This document shows, piece after piece, positions 1-11,753 of a stretch of 64,000 nt of DNA (position 1 is the stretch's first letter; each line of letters opens with the position of its first letter). Origin of the DNA: Linnemannia hyalina (Eukaryota; Mortierellomycota; Mortierellomycetes; Mortierellales; Mortierellaceae). The notes under the pieces are model-generated. The model was not told the origin of the DNA, did not search any database, and was given only the letters and a program-made list of their open reading frames with translations. The DNA lies in assembly GCA_019671135.1 (NCBI GenBank), contig JAHRHY010000012.1, positions 992,001 to 1,056,000 of the forward strand, written 5' to 3'. Both the position numbers and the translations under genes were made by a program.

Positions 1-3000
1 TCTCTCTCCGGGAACCGACCGCTCACAGACCCCCTCAACGAACCCGTTTCAACCCCAGAATCAGACCCTGAATAGTTCCCGCCGCCTGCACTCTCTGTCA
101 AATCCTCCAAGGTAGTCCGCCCAATAGCGCTATTCAACCGCGTCAACCAAGACGCCCTAATCCCATACTCCTTCCGATAACTCGACAAATCAGCCTCCGT
201 AGGGATACTCTCCAGAATAGTCCTTACAGTCCACCTCAAACCCAGGTAGACATGCTCAGATGCCACAACACAGAGCAACATCATCCCAAGACTCAACCGC
301 GAGCTGACATCAGCTCCTGTGATATCCTTGTGATCGGCCGCGCCTCGGAAGAGGTAGAGCATTGACGCATTGGTGAGAGACGAGAACCAGGTCAGGTGTT
401 GGAGATGGTCGATCCAGGGTCCGATGCTATCTGTTCTTGAGGGGATGGGTCGTCGGGTATGGAAACAGATCTTGGCTGCGTCTGAACGCAACTCGACCCA
501 GTTATTGATAAACGCACACAGACCCGTCAGTGGCCAGATCACGCTAAACAAGGATACAAATCCAAACTATGGTAGAAAGACCGAAGAGAATGTTAGTTAT
601 TGTCATTTGGTGACTGATAACAATACAGCAATAACGAAGTGTTCAGGCGAAATAAAGGCACGAACCTGCTCGACCATTTCGGCATAGTCTTCATTGACAT
701 CATAAACAGGCAGATCAACCTGGTTTTGAACAGTCTTCAGAAACTTTCTGACCTCCTCCGATTCCTGACTCCCAAAATCATCCACAGTCGCCTCATCCTC
801 TCCATCTTGCTCATGATGGTGTAACACCTCAGAGACTTCCCTCTGGACCTTGGCAGCACCCTTCATCAGCTTCCGTGACATCCATGGATAAATCGTCTCG
901 GTAAAAAAAGAAATAACCTGATTCGAGACCATGAACGCCCTCAAACGATCCTTGAGCATACTGGGTTCAATCGCGACCGTCGCAAAAGGGAGTCCGTAAC
1001 TCTGAAGAACCGAAATGAGGCGGGGGCCAAAGGGGATGTAGACGTAGGCTGTGAGGAGGACGGAAAGGTAGCTGTTGAGGACTTTGAAGATGAAGACCTT
1101 TTGGACCAGGTGGTAGTCATATGTCCCGTCCGTCTCGTAGTTTTCAAAATCTGTCAGGTTTTTGGCAATGTCGTTGCATAGATCCTCGACGTAGGGCATA
1201 GCCAGAGTAAACAAGACTGTTGGTACGTATACCTGATATGGAGCCGAATCAATGGTTAGGGACAAGGATAAGATTGTTGGACACACTGATTTGTACTCAA
1301 CTGCAGCCAAGGGCGGAAAATGTAAATAATAGCAGGCAAAAACTTACCAAGACATCTTTCATGTATCCACCATAGTAGACTTCCAAAAAGACCTCTACAC
1401 CAAACATAAAAGTGACCAGGACAGAGAGCGCCAAAGCGCCCGCGAAGATGACCGGCAACCCAGCAACCTTCCTCGCCCACCTCTTCCATGGCGAAAAGAA
1501 CGCCTTTTGTTCTCCCGTCACAGGGTCCGTCACAATCGAATCGCCCTTGAACGCCGGCCGTCTGTTCTCAGATTTGGTGACATTGCGGACGCCCCAGACA
1601 AGAGCCAGTTCCTTTTCGCGCCTCTTCCAGCATTCGATGTAAAAGACTGCCCAGACAAGGACACAGGCGCTGTAAAAAATCGAGAAGGGCCGTCCAAAGA
1701 ACTGGATGATGATGCCGAGGGCGGTGGGGAAGATGAGCCAGACAAAGTAGTTTTCGAGGTACTGGAAATAGAAGGTGACCTTTTCACCAAAGTGGTCTCG
1801 GATCTGAGTAAAGTCCGCCTGGTTGACCAGCCACTTCAATGACCATGTCCGTAGCCACGTCTATTGGTGAGCGAAAGAGTGTGTGTGTGTTTGTGAGTAT
1901 TGCTATTCCCAGGTCATAGCCCATGCAAAATAAGAGACCTGAGATCAAATTTCAATTGGCGAATGTGCGCAAAAACAATGTTCCCAGGTTTCGGTAGTTG
2001 GATCATTGATGTACATCGAATTATAAACAAGTACAGCCCGCAAATGAACAACGTTTCCCCGCGGAACCTCTCTTGAACCATGCGCCTCAAAAAGCGTACC
2101 TTGTTGAACTCATCGTCGTGAAGAGGCAGGATACTCTCAACATACTCATTGTCGGTCGGATAAATGCCCGCTCCACCTTCACTGGGTTGTCCTGTAATGA
2201 GGTCATGGATCAATCGGATCCTGTCTGCTTCTGTCAGGTCGTCCAGCGATTGATCCCGATCCTTGGCTGGCTTCAGCATCTCCTCGGCCTCGGCCGTATC
2301 TGCCACTTTGACTCCTGTCAACCAGTCGTGGATCCTATGGTTTTTGTATGTTGTAAAAAAAATCAGCGTCAATGCATATGCAAGCAGGAGAAGGACTTCA
2401 ACAGGAATCGTTGCTATTCTTGGTGTCGCACTCGCTTCCCTCCTCTCCCCCTTTTCTCTCATCTCAATCCCCTCCCTCACTCGATCGACACATGCAATAG
2501 TCTGTCTTTTTTAAGAGTTTTCTCATGCAACGCAGGCCAAGTCAAGCAAGAAAAATCAACAACACCTTACCCATTCCTGATTGCCTCGCGCTTAAGAACC
2601 GCCCACGGACAAAGCACAAAGATCAACACCGTCGCCTCCTTGCTACTTCCTTGAATCACACTAGTACTTGGTCGAGACTCGTATCTGAGCCCAACATTCG
2701 CCAACTTGTTCAACACATCCTGGTACGCCTCCATCGTCTCCTCCCCGAGTTGTTGTGCCATGCTTTGGTGGGGTTTGAGGGTTTTGGAAGGCGGCCGTTT
2801 GAACTTGAAGACGATGACCAGGTCTGCGTAAAGGTCGCGTGAAGTGGTACAAGGTCCTCGTACTAGGTGTTCTTCTTGCTGTTGTTTTTGTTGCTGTTGC
2901 TTTTGGCGCTGTGCCTGTGCTTGTTGGGTGAGGGGTTGCTTTTTGCCACGTCTTTTTGTCAGACGTTGGTGTGAGTGTGGATGGCGTCCATGTGAGGCAG

Positions 3001-3244
3001 AGGTTGAGAAAGAGGAAGGTGACGAGGAAGGAGGGCTATGGGTTTCAGTCGCACTGTGTCGTGTTTCGAGGTATATGTCGTAAAACTGTAGGTTCTTGGA
3101 GTCCGTCGATATTGTTGTTGTGGCGGCGGCGGTGTGGACAGTGTCTTGTTGTTCCGGTCGCTGTTGGTGAAGGAGTTGCTTGGAGGAGGTTTGGCGTTTG
3201 GGTGGTCCGCTGTGCCGTTTGCTGTTGTTGTTGGAGTGCTTCAT
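1..3244 (-). CDS. Anoctamin/TMEM16 (Ist2-like) membrane protein, 3' end beyond window
   Basis: Member of the anoctamin family, which are multi-pass calcium-dependent lipid scramblases or ion channels; yeast Ist2 tethers ER to plasma membrane. Exons read 3244..2571, 2334..2100, 1860..1348, 1232..666 and 566..1, all with GT/AG joins in frame, giving about 850 residues before the window edge; the frame is still open at base 1, so the C-terminus is missing. The family signature IRDHFGEKV followed by FYFQYLENYFVW lies at the start of exon 3. Exon 5 has NNWVELRSDAAKIC, whose Glu and Asp match calcium-site acids of TMEM16. VLNSYLSVLLTAYVYIPFG in exon 4 matches the pore-lining helix. The N-terminus is a Gln/Ser/His-rich cytosolic tail. 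The start is the ATG at 3244, because only non-ATG codons extend the frame upstream. Scramblase versus tether cannot be decided from sequence alone. Confidence 0.9.
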
Positions 3245-3749
3245 GTCTATGCTTCTTTGTCCTGGTTGTCCTGGGATAGGGTAGGTGTGGGGGTGTGGTG
3301 AGGGTGAAGGCGAGTGGGGAAGGAGAGGGCGAGAAGGAGGGGTGAATGTGGAGAAGGACAAAAGTAAGAAAGGAAGGAGAAAGGGTGAAAGAAAGAAAGG
3401 AAGAAGAAAGGAAGAAGAGATGCAAGGAAAGAAAGAAGAAGGAAGAAAGAAAGGACCAATGCTCGCTCTCTTCCGCCGATTTATTTATTCCATAGATAGG
3501 ATTGGATGGGATGGTTTTCTTCCGACTGATTTTCCTTTTGGAGTCATTTTGCGCCCCCTGGACACCACAAGAGCCTGTATGAAATTGAACAAAGGCTGCT
3601 GGACAAAGTCAAACGACATTTAGCATCGCGACTACTCGATTGTCATCTTCAATCCCGTTTCTCTTGATGCAAGCACATGGCGCATATTTGTACATAGAAT
3701 AAATACCCTGGCTTTATGATCACAAAAATAAACATACAAACACAGGCTC
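3245..3749. promoter_or_regulatory. Anoctamin upstream region with polypurine/polypyrimidine tract
   Basis: 505 bp between the anoctamin start codon and the stop of the next minus-strand gene. Bases 3300-3460 are almost pure purine on the + strand (GGAAG/GAAAG units), so pyrimidine-rich on the anoctamin sense strand. CT-rich leaders of this kind precede many start codons in this window. No gene is supported here. Confidence 0.5.
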
Positions 3750-5255
3750 TTAATCCTCCTCCTCGGCATTGAGCTCTTCAATGACTTCCTTCCAGACTCG
3801 ACCCAGATGCACGAAATCACTCAACTCGAGGTAAATCTGCGACGACACTCGGGTCCAAAAGTACCCTCCATGCTTGTAACTCGGCGCGAAAAGATTATAC
3901 CTATCCAGTAACAGTCGAATCAGATAGTCGGGTGTCTCGATCTTCGGGTGGTTAATGTTCTTGATCGGCAATCGAACATTGACCATGTTTCCGACCTGTT
4001 GTTCATGGGGTGTCAAGACATCGGTCCCCAGGATCTCGGCCATCTTCTCACCACCCTCGACCGCCAAGCGATGACAATAGTGAATAATCGCTTCCTCTCC
4101 GTACTGCTTGCGGAACTCTAGTGCTCCCTCGATCGACAAGATGGTCGAGTAATCCATCGTCCCGTTCCAGGAGAACTCGAGTTCAAACCCGCCAGACTTG
4201 TAGTCACCCTGGATCGCCGTCGGATGAATCGAACTCTGGAACCGCTTGGGGACAAAGAGAACCGCAGAACCGCGAACACTGTACAACCACTTGTGACAAT
4301 TGGTGATCAAAAAGTCCGGGTTGAGGTATGTCAAGTCAATAGGCACCTGTCCGATTGCATGGGCGGCATCGACAAAGACCAGGATCCCATACGACCTCAA
4401 CATGTCGACCAGAGCCTTGATCGGGTGCAACACCGCGGGGACCGACGAAATCCAATCGATCATCGCCAGCCGAATCCTCGACCCATCCTTCTTTGCCAAG
4501 TGGTCCTGAATCGTCTTCTCGACCTCAAAGACAATCTCGTGATCGGTCAAGGGCATCACGATGGGGACCTCGACGATCTGAACGTCCTTGTGGGTATCAC
4601 ATATGTAGTGAACGGTTTTGTCGACAGAGACATAGCCCGTTGAGAGTTGAAGGATCCTGTCACCGGGGGCGAAATCGATGCTGCGGAGGATTGTGTTGAC
4701 ACCGACGGTTGTGTTCTGGACGAGTGCGAGTTCGTCCTTGTCGCAATTCATGAACTCTGCGAGCTGTCCTCGTACTTTTGTCAATGCTGGCTTCAGATCC
4801 AAGCGCACCCAACGGTCTATTTTGTTTTGTTAGAGAGAAGAAACATTGCATTGAGTAGGTGGCACGGACAAGAGGGATTGATTTCAGGGGCTCTGACGAC
4901 GAAGAGGCATGTTTGGTTTTACGAACCTGGATTTTCCTCTGCCTTGTTATGCCACTTCATCATGTTTTCCTGCACAGACCGAGTAAATGTTCCTATGATA
5001 CAAATGAAAAGACGACAAGGCACACTGTGAGCAATTGACCAATTGGCACTGCATTCTCTGCAAAAGTCCAACAAACAAGGGTCAATTGATGGAGTTCGAA
5101 CCATAGGAACCGTGGTTGAACTCGGTCTTGCCCTCGGGCATGAAAAAGTTCTTGCGCTGCTTGTGACCAAAGGGTCCTGGTTGCGCAGGGGTAGGCAAAG
5201 TGGAGGAATGGGAGTAATGGGTTGCTGATGAACCCTGTGGGTGCGACGACGACAT
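3750..5255 (-). CDS. Class V PLP-dependent enzyme (isopenicillin N epimerase/Egt2-like)
   Basis: Three exons, 5255..5102, 4992..4927 and 4816..3750, join to about 428 residues. Fold-type I PLP enzyme: FNHGSYGS near residue 50 is the class N-terminal motif, FVDAAHAIGQ holds the cofactor-binding Asp, and TNCHKWLYS holds the Schiff-base Lys. GSAVLFVPKRFQ follows, as in isopenicillin N epimerase-like and cysteine desulfurase-like enzymes. Fungal Egt2, the PLP lyase that releases ergothioneine from hercynylcysteine sulfoxide, belongs to the same superfamily and is a real alternative. The length fits a stand-alone cytosolic enzyme and no targeting peptide is evident. The start is the ATG at 5255 (MSSSHPQG), the first in-frame ATG; upstream codons in that frame are not ATG. 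Substrate unknown. Confidence 0.85.
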
Positions 5256-5577
5256 CTTGGCGAATGAATGAATGAGGAAGGGCAAAGTAAATGAAGGGAG
5301 ATTGGTGAAGAGAGAAAGGAAAGGACGAAGAGGAGGAAAGGAGAAGGAGGAGGGGGTTGTAGGAAGAATGAAAAAAGGGCAAAAAGCAAAAGAAAGGTGA
5401 CTGACGCCTTTCGCTGCGACTCGTTGTTCTAACCCGCGAGGCGCACCTCCACCTGCATGGTTACCTTAAAAGTCGCGCTGTCATTTCTCTCCTCTTTATT
5501 TGTTTGTTTTGTTGTTTGTTGGGCTAATGGGTGGGAAAGTGGGTCAATAGCGATTGAAAGGGCTGCTAGGGTGAAAA
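5256..5577. promoter_or_regulatory. Upstream region of the PLP enzyme
   Basis: 322 bp, with a purine-rich + strand (pyrimidine-rich on the gene's sense strand) at 5265-5400 and a T-rich stretch near 5490-5520. No gene seen. Confidence 0.4.
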
Positions 5578-7246
5578 CTACCATCGCTCGTCAACATCAA
5601 CGCTAACCTCCTTCACCTCGCGCTGGATCACAACCTTGTGTACGCCAGTGTGTCCAATCGTCTCATGGCCTGCACCACTCAAATACGCCCTCTCGACCGG
5701 CAATGGGAAACTGCTGCTCTGGGCGCCCTCAGACCATGGTGTCTCGCCCCTGGTCTTCTCCTTCTCTGCCACGACAACGGCAGTAGGATCCTCTGACTTT
5801 TTCTCGTCAGTCGATAGAGGAGCAGCAGTGGTGGTCGAGGCGTCCGTTGTTTCCATCTCTGTTGGTGTTGCGGTTGTGACCGAGGTATCCTTTGTCGTCT
5901 TGTCTGACTTTGACCGTCCCTTCAGACAATCTGTCCAACTGCTCTTGGCTGGTGCTGGCGGCACTAGAGTCGACTCGCTCGAAGATCCAGCAGCAGCATT
6001 AGCAGCCTTCTTGACACTCTTCGCGGACCTCGACCTAGCAAATCCACAACACGTTCTCGGCTTCTCACCCGGCAACAACGGCAACGGCTTCGCACCATTG
6101 CCCAGCAACCATCCCGTCACAGGTTCCTCATGATGCTTCAGCTCCCAAGCAATCCCGAACGCAGCAATCACAGGCACAAACGCAATCATGACCCACGTCC
6201 CCGGGACTGGATAAAAGGCGTCCGTCGATTGGGAGAGCATGACATGAAAAGTCGTCCGGAACCCTGTCTGGACAAACATGTCGAGTCCAAACATGACACA
6301 ATAGGCACCGCCAAAGGATGTTGCGAGGATGACGGCCATGCGTTCGTATTTGTGGGTCAGGTAGCCGCCGAGGATGATGCAGATCGCAAGGACGACATAG
6401 CGGAAGATGTAGTTCGTTACGTTGCCTGCAGTAAACAGGACCGCCACCAGTACAAACCTTAAAAAATGGGAGTTTGGGGAAGTGTAAGTTGGATGGTGTA
6501 TATAAGATCAAGAAAAAGAGGGTTGAGTCTTTAAGTTGTGGGTAAGAACTTACGATCCATAAGCACCGGTCAAGATGATACCGACATGCCACAGGTAGAA
6601 CGATACAAGCGCTCCTACAATGCCAACCGACACCCAGACCAGAAAGTAGATTCCTGAGGATTGGAAGGTGCCCGTATTGGTGTTGACAATGATCATAATC
6701 ATCACCGCCGTGCTCGCTAAATATTTCATTCGGTTTCAATGGGTGTTAGGTCAAGTGTGAGGGCGAGTGCGCGTGGGAAGCAAAAAGGCAAAGATGAACG
6801 TGTTCGTGTCTTACACCAGACAAGGAATCCTCCGAGCAACATCGTGAAGCGGATGTACTTGTAGCCATGCAGTACCTCCATTGCTCCGAAAAGAATGAAC
6901 AGTACTCCATACACGCCTTGCTCCCATGTGAACGTTGACGGCGCTATCGATTGTAAAGATCATAAGGGTCCAACAGTTGTGTTAGTTCGACAAAGGCAAA
7001 ATTTGAATGCACAGATGCATTAGTTGGACAGGTTCTGTGAGTCCTTTGGATAAGATTACCAAGATAATCGGGTGTCGAGAAGGGATCGATCAGGGTAGTA
7101 TTGGTGCCGTTGCTGCTTCCGGCTGCTGCTGCCTCAGCTTGTGGTAGCGGAGCAGCGAGTGTGGTATGTACATTGCAGAGGAGATAGATGATCCATGCTG
7201 CAGTGGCAACACGGAGAGAGAGATCACTCCTCCCTGCTGGTGCCAT
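5578..7246 (-). CDS. TM7S3/TMEM198-like (DUF4203) multi-pass membrane protein
   Basis: Exons 7246..7060, 6943..6815, 6716..6554 and 6457..5578 give about 452 residues with consistent phases. The N-terminus has a hydrophobic signal segment (AAWIIYLLCNVHTTLAAPLP) and then NGTNTT-type N-glycosylation sites. After it come about seven hydrophobic helices, including VYGVLFILFGAMEVLHGYK, IVNTNTGTFQSSGIYF, YVVLAICIILGGYLTHKYER and ILATSFGGAYCVMFGLDMF. This pattern is the TMEM198/TM7S3 domain. The last third is a cytosolic tail rich in Ser, Thr and Lys. Human TMEM198 has been linked to Wnt receptor phosphorylation; fungal function is unknown. I chose ATG 7246 (context ATCAACAATGG); an ATG eight codons upstream at 7270 has weaker context. 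Confidence 0.85.
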
Positions 7247-8455
7247 TGTTGATATGTTGAAGTGTTGCATGTAGTTAGATACAAGAAAATATACAGAGTA
7301 AATATGAACAATGAGGGTAGAGAGATCTCCGAGAGCTGAGGGCTGGAGGTTCAGAGTTATGACAGTGGCGTAGATGGATATGCGCGGAGGGTGTGGTCAT
7401 TAAAAAGTGAAAGAGGAAAGGAAGAGAGAGCTGCGATCGTTACAAAAGGGTGCTCTGGAGGTGAAAAAGAGGGTCTGAAGTGTGAGAGGAGGGTCCTTTT
7501 GAGAGGTATGTGAAGCAGGCTCTGAATGTGAAGGGGGAAGAAAATAGAAAAGGAAGTAATGATGAATAGTCGTTAAAGACCTCTGTAGTGGACCAGGGTG
7601 GACAAAGGAGAGGCCGAAGAGGAGGAGGAAAGAAAAAAAGCGGGACAAAGAGGTGCAACCTGCAGTCCTCGTCGCATTCTTCTTTTATTCTCGACGGATA
7701 AAAAGAGAGGATGTTTGTTTGAAAATGTCATTGTTGATGTCCCTTTGACACTCGAGTGCAGGAGGAAGGAAAGGAGGGAGGACAGGAGCCCAAGGGTCAA
7801 AGGAAAGAGAGAGTTGTCTTTTGTGCATCATGAGGTCGAGCAGGGTGTCAGGTCATGTTGTCCCTTGTTGTCCCTCCATAGCACGCTTTTGCTGCCTCTC
7901 CTTTTTTTCTCGATCTGAGCTGGCTGGCTGGCGTAGTACTCCTATTTGACAAGTCTGTACCTGAACAAGAAATAGGGGTTGTAAAAATCAGACAAACAGA
8001 CGACGGGACAACAACAACATCCTCCCTTTCTTCCACTTTCTTCGAGACTGACCAAGCGCATAACTTCTTCCGGAGAGAGGATAAACAACCAGCTTACTGG
8101 GGCTAAGTAACATTCAAGCAACTTTCTAGGAGCAAACAGAAGGACTAACGACGCTCCGGGATGGATCAAAGAAAGGCGACAAAAAAGTTGTTAAGGAGTA
8201 CGCCACCAACCATCAAGCAGCCAATGAAGTCCTGCCAAAAGAACTGGGAGTGTCACACCTCTTGAGCAAGGGCCACGTTTATGCAGAGGTGAACACGGCT
8301 TGTTCTTTTCGCTTCCATTTTTTATTCTCATTCGTCACTCGCTTACCTTGGCTTGATACTTCTTCTTCACCTCTCTTTCCCACCACCAACAACAACAACC
8401 AACAACAACAACTCTCAGGAAACCAAAACCTCAACACATCAGCTTTCAACACGAC
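7247..8455. promoter_or_regulatory. Divergent intergenic region, TMEM198-like / Sec66
   Basis: 1.2 kb between two divergent genes. It has mixed purine-rich blocks (7590-7640, 7760-7810) and a CA/AAC-rich leader just before the Sec66 ATG (8380-8450). Short open frames here have no recognisable protein features. Holds the promoters of both genes. Confidence 0.5.
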
Positions 8456-9356
8456 ATGAGTTCAACTTCAGTCTGGGTTGCCATCACTTACATCGGAGGA
8501 TGGATTCTCTCCATGCGAATCTTTGGTTACTTCTGGAAGAACAGGAAACTGGGTAAATAAAGCAATGACAACCATGCCCAACTCACACTTGAACAAACCG
8601 CGTCCCTTTTTCAACCAAGCAAGGCACCTAACATCCCTAACTCTCTCTCTCCCTCTCTCTCACTGTCTCAACATCCATAATAGCAATCAACAACGCCGAA
8701 CCCTGGTTCTCAGAAAACATCCCCAAATCTCAATACATCGCCCTCCTCCAACAAACCGACCCCGAAGCCACCGAAACCCAACTCAAAGCTGCCCTCCTCC
8801 GTCGAGCCGTTGAAGGGGTCGCCCGAGTCCTTTCAATGCGGGAGGATAAACAGGTCTTGGCGAGTTTGGTCAAACAGGGGACGGTAGGGGACGATATCTG
8901 GATAGAATTTACATTGTCGGAAAAGGAGCTCGAGCAGGAGATAATGGCGATTGTGGCAGAGGCTAATACGTTCAAGGAAGGGTGGGGGCAGACTATCCTC
9001 CAGACTGCTAGCGAGGTGGTAAGTATGAGCGAAGATGGAAAAACGATTAAAGGGATTCATGGGTTTGCTTTTGTTTCTGACAAATTGACACGAGGTACTC
9101 AATGTTATTGTTGCTATTGTAATAGTTGATGCATGAGAAGAACAAAAAGACGGAACAGGAGATGAAACTGAAGCGGGAAGAGCAGGCGCGGCAAAAGGCG
9201 CTCAAGGAGGAACGCAAGGAACAGACGAGGTTGACCAACGAAAAAAACCGAGAAGCACGTTTGGAAAAGGAGCGTGCCAAGGCTTTGCAGGAACTATTGA
9301 CCGAGGACACTCCTAAATCACCCAAGAAACCCGCTTCTCCCAAGCGTAAGAAGTGA
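8456..9356 (+). CDS. SEC66: Sec66/Sec71-type subunit of the ER Sec62/63 translocation complex
   Basis: Exons 8456..8552, 8684..9018 and 9126..9356 give 220 residues. The protein has a short lumenal N-terminus and one transmembrane helix (VWVAITYIGGWILSMRIFGY, residues about 7-26). Its cytosolic domain contains LKAALLRRAVEGVARVL and a following GTVGDDIWIEF and EAxxFKEGW; these align with yeast Sec66 LKAALLNRGAESVRRSL and its GSIGEDYW and EAERLQPGW segments. The family acts with Sec63, Sec62 and Sec72 in post-translational import into the ER. The C-terminus is a long Lys/Glu/Arg-rich predicted helix ending PKSPKKPASPKRKK, longer than in yeast. The start has an A-rich leader (ACGACATGAG). Confidence 0.9.
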
Positions 9357-11005
9357 GCTATCAGACCTGCTCTGTGACGCTTTCAATAATTACATCATCA
9401 GTAAAAGTCTGTTAGCACAGCCGCATTTTATATCTATTGTTCATGTCGCGTTGCTGTAAACAATTGAGGGCTGTAGTTTGACAATCGGTAGCGGAACTCT
9501 GCCAATGTGCCACACCAGAAGCTGATCCTCACTCCTCCTTTGGTGGGCGGCTGGCGTTTCTTTTGAGGGAAGTCCACGGCGGCCGGCGCTAGAGGAGGCT
9601 GCCGAGATGCACTACGTCGCTGGGCTAGGTTGGCAAACTTGTAGGTCGCCTTTTCTGTGATCTCCATGGAGGCATAGTCGTTCCCCATCATGGTCGAGAG
9701 GGACTTGATCATGAACATGACCTGTGCTTCGACCACACTTGTCACGGACTGGTGGACTATTGATGAGGAAGGAAAATGAGGATATGTTCATGATGTGTTG
9801 ATTTAGATCGTCTTCGCGTATTTATCTATGAGTCAGTACAAGGAAGAAGAGGTACTTGCAGGATCCGGACATGGGTCCCCAGGTCATGAAAAGTTGGGCG
9901 CCCGAGGTGTACAAGTCCCAAAATAAGTCCTCGCCACCGGCCTCCAAGTCTCTGTAACATCCACCCCTTCCCGTCCAATCCAATACCCCTTGGAAAGTTT
10001 AAAGGTACCGCAAACCCCGTCGCCAAAATAAGCACATCCAACTCTTGCGTCACCCCATCCGCCGTCGTGATTCTGTTACCCTCGACTTTAACAATCGCCT
10101 CACGATGGTAATTCACGTGGCCCTGTGTCAGCGCCGGGTAATAGTTGTTGGAGAGCACCGTCCGTCTGGATCCGAGCATGCGAGTGGGTGTTAGTTTTGC
10201 GCGCAAGATGGGGTCTGGGATTTGGCGGTATCGGTGCCACCATGCTGCGAGGGAGAAGATGGCGCGGTGGAGAGCAGAGTACCAGGTGAGGCTGAAGTAG
10301 ACTAGGAATGTGCTGACTAGGGCGTAGTACCATAAGGTGGCGTAGAGGAAGTAGAATAGGGGAATCTTGCGGAAGAGGAGCTTCCAAGTGGTGGAGTAAG
10401 CGTCGTCGAATTGGTGGGTGACATATCCTGGATTGCGGCCGTATACATGGAGGACCTTGACCTCGCTTTCCGCCACCTTGGGTATAATTTGTATCGCGCT
10501 ATGGGCAAGTACGATTTAACAAAGGTTAGTGGGACAGCTTTAGTTGCATAACAGCATTCCCATCCACATATCCTCACATTCATGACAAAGAAACAGACAA
10601 AATACCTTGCATTGACACCAACAACACCCACACGATTGCCAGCCAAATCCACGTCATGCCGCCACCTAGCAGAATGCCATTTCTCCCCTTGAAACCCCTC
10701 AAACTCCTGTGGGATCATCGGTATATTAAACAACCCTGTCCCATGCACCACAACATCGGCCTCATACACGCCCTCCTCCCCCGTCCGCAAATTACTCCAC
10801 TCCAGCACTGCCTTGGATAATATTGTCCCTGCTGTGCCATCTCTTGGCATTTGGACAGCAATCTCATTAGCTGAGGGAAGGTCGTACAGCTGACGTCTGC
10901 GCCCATTGGTCTCTTTCGCAGCCTTCAGCACAATCTTGATTTCCTCAACAGGCCAATGCTCTGCTTTACGCTCTTGGATATTCCTTTACGCACTGCAAAC
11001 CCGGT

Positions 11006-11753
11006 TGGACACCTCCGAAATAAATATGTGCAACGGACCAAGTTCATGCACAATTGCTCCTTGTATCCTTGTATTCGATATGTGTACACACCCTCTCAAA
11101 GTACTGGCGCTTCGCGCGAGATACTGGCTCGGGCTACGCCCTCACATGATTGGGTTCGTGTGGGAGTTTTGAAATCCCAGGTTCGAAGGGAGAGCGGGGG
11201 GAGAGTTGCCAGGAGATGAGAAGGCGCTAGCTGGGTCTTCCTCCCTTCTAAGGACCCTGGTGTCGTCTCCAAGAGTTTGGGTTACTTCGTTGATGGCTGG
11301 GTTTGTCATGTTGTCATGTTGTCGCGTTGTTGGTCGTTGTGGGTCTCTTATTGTGTTGTAGTCGCGGTTATGGTTGGTTGGAGTGGTGGTGAAATGAAAA
11401 AGGAGTAGATTTGGTGTATCGCTGTTGAAAGTTTTGTCTCTGCTGATTGTTGTGTTACTGCTGTTGTCGCTGTTGTTGTTGTTGTTGTTATCGCTGGTGA
11501 CAAAAGAAAGGTTTATATTTAATATCCATCACGCTCGTCCTATCCTACTGTTGTCTGTCTTTGTCTGTTGTGGTGTCTGCTTTCTGCACGAAAGAGGGAA
11601 AAAGGTCTCACGAACAGGTTCTCTTTTGGGTTAGAAGAGACACTACTTAAGGGGGTGGTCAACGAAACCGCCACATTCAAACTGCGTCATCACGTGATTT
11701 ACAAAAAAAAAAACTTTTTTTTAATATGTTTTTTTTTGTCAAAAATGTTTGCC
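11006..11753. other. Non-coding segment between Helitron helicase relic and 3' half of the monooxygenase
   Basis: About 750 bp without recognisable coding sequence: a TGT/TTG trinucleotide run (about 11440-11490), A and T homopolymers at 11703-11737, and CACGTG at 11691-11696. It may be the Helitron 3' region or unrelated inserted DNA. Confidence 0.4.

Noticed and set aside
11150..11210. GGTTCGAA suggesting a tRNA T-loop
   Set aside because: The flanks cannot form a 5-bp T stem, and no acceptor, D or anticodon arms are found around it.
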